This document shows, piece after piece, positions 61,660 to 64,000 of a stretch of DNA of 64,000 nucleotides. Both the position numbers and the translations under genes were made by a program. A model generated the notes under the pieces. The model was given only the letters and a program-made list of their open reading frames with translations. It ran no database searches and was not told the origin of the DNA. Location: positions 792,385-856,384 of the forward strand of contig CM039462.1 in assembly GCA_022414725.1 (NCBI GenBank), written 5' to 3'. Within the stretch, counting starts at the first letter, position 1, and each line of letters opens with the position of its first letter. This DNA comes from Microglena sp. YARC (taxonomy: Eukaryota; Chlorophyta; Chlorophyceae; Chlamydomonadales; Chlamydomonadaceae).

Positions 61660-64000
61660 TTCGCTCCTCAGAATCAAATATTGTTTATGCTGAACATTTG
61701 TATCTGGAATATTGCCGGGCAGGCACACGCAGCTCCGATTATTTTCGCTTTGAGAAAACTGAACACATTTCTGGAAAGTTTGAGGAGAGTGGGATAATTA
61801 TGTAGCTTGCTTATCTACGGTGGGTTGAGAGCAAGACCCAGTCTGTGTGGTCAAGGGATGTTTCAAATGGCCCTCGTACTCGGCGGGCCAGACCTTCGCC
61901 TCAGGATCCATCGAAAGCGAGCAGACATCTGCGTGGACCGGCGGTGTTGCAGCACCGCCCAGCTAATGCGCCCCTGATGGGGACAGAGTTCGCCCGCCAG
62001 GCACAGCCGGTCCTTGACTCAGGCAATCCAGCCACTCTGGATCCATCAGCAGCTGTGCAGACATCTGCTGTGACTTGCGGTTTGAGCTCACACAAGGCCC
62101 AAGTTGTCGCTAGAGTTCAAGCTCCGGCGCCCTGAACTCAATTTGTCCAGCCACCTGTCTGGCATCATCAGACGCTTGCCTTCAGACATCTGCGTGACCT
62201 GCCTTGGTCAGCCGTCCACAAAGCCTAATTGCTGTGCTAGAGTTCGCCCTGGCCCTGAACCTCAAGTTCCAGCCACTCTAGGACTGCAAATGATAGCTCA
62301 GCGCTTGCAGACATCTGCGTGACCTCCTTTGCAGCCTCACACAGGCCTGCTGTCGCTAGAGGTTCGCCAGGGGCCCTATGACTCGGGGCAGCCGCCTCTG
62401 GATCCATCAAAAGCAAGCAAGAACATCGGCGTGACGTTTCCTTGCAGCCGCCCACAAGGGCCCTGCTGGTCTTTCTAGAATTCGCCAGGAGCCATTTTGA
62501 ACTCAAGCTCCAGCCAACACTTTGATCATAAGCTATTTATCAGTTCAGCTTGCAGAGCATCTGTTGTGACTGCCTTGGCAGTACGCCCAAAGTTGCCATC
62601 ATGTTGTTGATTATTGTTTACGTCGCCTGCCCTGTACTGCACGTCCAGCCACCTCTGATCCATCAGTCTTGCAAGACATCTGCGTGACCTTCCATTTGCA
62701 GAGACGCCCACAGCCCTGCTGTCGCTTAGAGTCGTTCGCCTGGCCCGTGAACTCAATGTCCAGCCATAGACCGGCTGGACGTCGACCAGAACGTGCTCAG
62801 AGATCTGACGTGACTCCTTCTTTGCAGATCGCCGATCCCAAGCTCCTGCTGCTCTTCGTAGTCTTCTTCAAGTTCTGGCGTCCTGATACTCAAGTTCCCA
62901 GCACTCTGGATCCCCTCAGTTCAGCTTGCAGGACATTCTTGCGTGACCTTCTTTCGCCTGGTCATGCCGACAAAGACATGCAGCTGTCGCTAGTGTTCGA
63001 CCCCCGATGAATCTGGCCTATACTCAAGTCCAGCCACCTCTGGATCATTCAGCAGCTTGCAGACATCTGCGTGACCTTCCTTTGCCAGCCGCCCACAAGG
63101 CCCTGCTGTCGTTAGAGTTCGCCCTGGCCCTGAAGGTCAGTCCAGCCACTCTGGATCCATCAGGCCGGCGCATAACTTGCAGACATCTGCGTACCTTCTT
63201 TGCAGCCGCCCCTTAAGGCCCTGCTGTCGCTATAGTTTCGCACGGCCCCTGAACTCAAGTCCAGCCACCTCTGGATCCATCAGGTCAGCTTGCCAGAACA
63301 TCTGCGTGACCTTCTTTTGCAGCCTCTGAACACAATGTACCTGCTGTCTAGATTGTTCGACTTCCAAGGTGAACTCAATTCCGCCACTCTGATCCATCAG
63401 GCAGCTTTGTCAACATCTTCGTGACCTGCCTTGGCAGCCGCCACAAGACGCCAGCTTCGCTAAGTGTTCGCCCGGACCCTATACTCAGTCCAGCCACATC
63501 TGGATCCCATCAGCAGCTTGCAGACATCTGCGTGACACGCCTTGGCAGCAGCCACAATGCCCAGCTGTAGCTAGAGTTCGCCCGGCCCGTATACTCAAGT
63601 CCAGCCACGCTGGATCCAACAGCAGCTTGCAGACATCTGAGTGACGTTCCTGTGCCGCCGCCCACAGGCTCTGCTGTCGCTAGAGTTAGCCCGGGCCCTA
63701 TACTACAAGTCCAGACACCTCTGGCATCCATCAGCAGCTTGCAGACATCTGCGTGACCTTCCTTGGCAGCCGCCCACAAGGCATGTTGTCGCTAGAGTTC
63801 GCCCGGGCCCTGAACTCAAGGTCCAGCCACCGCTGGATCCATGAGCAGCTTGCAGACATCTGCGTGACCTTCCTTTGCAGCCTCACGCAAGGCCCAGCTG
63901 TCGCTAGAGTTCGCCAGGGCCCTGAACTCAATTCCAGCCACCGCTGGATCCATGAGCAGCTTGCAGACATCTGCGGGACCTGCCTGGCAGCCAGCCACAA
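61660..64000 (-). pseudogene. Ankyrin-repeat gene, copy B, continues beyond window
   Basis: 61670-61930 parallels the terminal exon of copy A (57160-57340): TTTTCGCTTTGAGAAAACTG, GAAAGTTTGAGGAGAGTGG and a CAAGACCCA block. From 61900 to the window end there are about 18 units of 111 bases. The last three are well preserved (GCAGACATCTGCGTGACCTT at 63741, 63852 and 63963, exactly 111 apart), and the frame 63816-63998 reads ADVCKLLMDPAVAGIEFRAL and NSSDSWALREAAKEGHADVC. The 5' end lies outside. Ankyrin repeats mediate protein binding. Confidence 0.65.

Noticed and set aside
1..64000. tRNA or rRNA genes
   Set aside because: No cloverleaf with a GGTTCRANNCC arm and matching acceptor was found by eye and no rRNA core motif was seen. 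A covariance search would be needed to exclude tRNAs fully.

Overview
The window is a eukaryotic nuclear scaffold carrying a block of about 34 kb, roughly 12.9 to 47.3 kb, of integrated giant-virus (Nucleocytoviricota) DNA. The viral nature rests on an intact double-jelly-roll major capsid protein (32041-33387 -), a virion-protein homologue with an IDSRSRD motif, fragments matching the DUF5899 and DUF5762 families, a conserved giant-virus metallopeptidase, a PAS-like protein, an HNH endonuclease, a protein kinase, a tyrosine recombinase and a long repetitive fibre ending in an S74-type intramolecular chaperone. Genes are packed on both strands without visible introns. Integration, rather than free-virus contamination, is supported by a non-LTR retrotransposon (26371-28785 -) sitting inside a viral reading frame, and by a Tc1/mariner-type terminal repeat found both inside the viral block and in the right flank. 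A pherophorin-like secreted protein, a family otherwise typical of green-algal extracellular matrix, points to a chlorophyte (possibly volvocine) host. This is inference, not proof.

Layout. 1-12.8 kb: flank with almost no convincing gene, dominated by a large inverted arrangement of about 78-bp hairpin repeats (arrays at 6.42-7.38 and 8.66-10.74 kb, facing each other around a unique centre at 7.76-8.30 kb). 12.8-20 kb: a viral membrane protein, the fibre/S74 gene, a broken tyrosine recombinase and an unknown broken gene. 20-26 kb: heavily decayed viral sequence including a kinase. 26.3-28.8 kb: the LINE. 28.8-38.5 kb: an acidic-repeat protein, the HNH endonuclease, the capsid protein, an unknown protein, the PAS-like protein, the IDSRSRD structural protein and the pherophorin-collagen chimera. 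39.1-41.1 kb: a segment bounded by about 117-bp Tc1/mariner-type inverted repeats and carrying a leucine-rich-repeat gene. 41.2-47.2 kb: histone H3, the DUF5899 gene, two membrane proteins, DUF5762 and the metallopeptidase. 47.3-57 kb: flank with a 1000-N scaffold gap and dispersed repeats. 57.3-64 kb: a long ankyrin-repeat gene on the minus strand (111-bp/37-residue unit) riddled with one-base indels.

Together the viral genes are a structural and membrane module (capsid, fibre, DUF5899, DUF5762, IDSRSRD protein) plus accessory host-interaction genes (pherophorin-collagen, LRR, H3). No polymerase, packaging ATPase or transcription gene was recognised, so this is a fragment of a viral genome. 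Many viral genes carry single-base frameshifts or single in-frame stops, while the capsid, HNH, 226-aa membrane and DUF5762 genes are intact. The mix could be decay after integration, uncorrected long-read errors, or both; the ankyrin tract strongly suggests uncorrected long-read sequence in at least that part.
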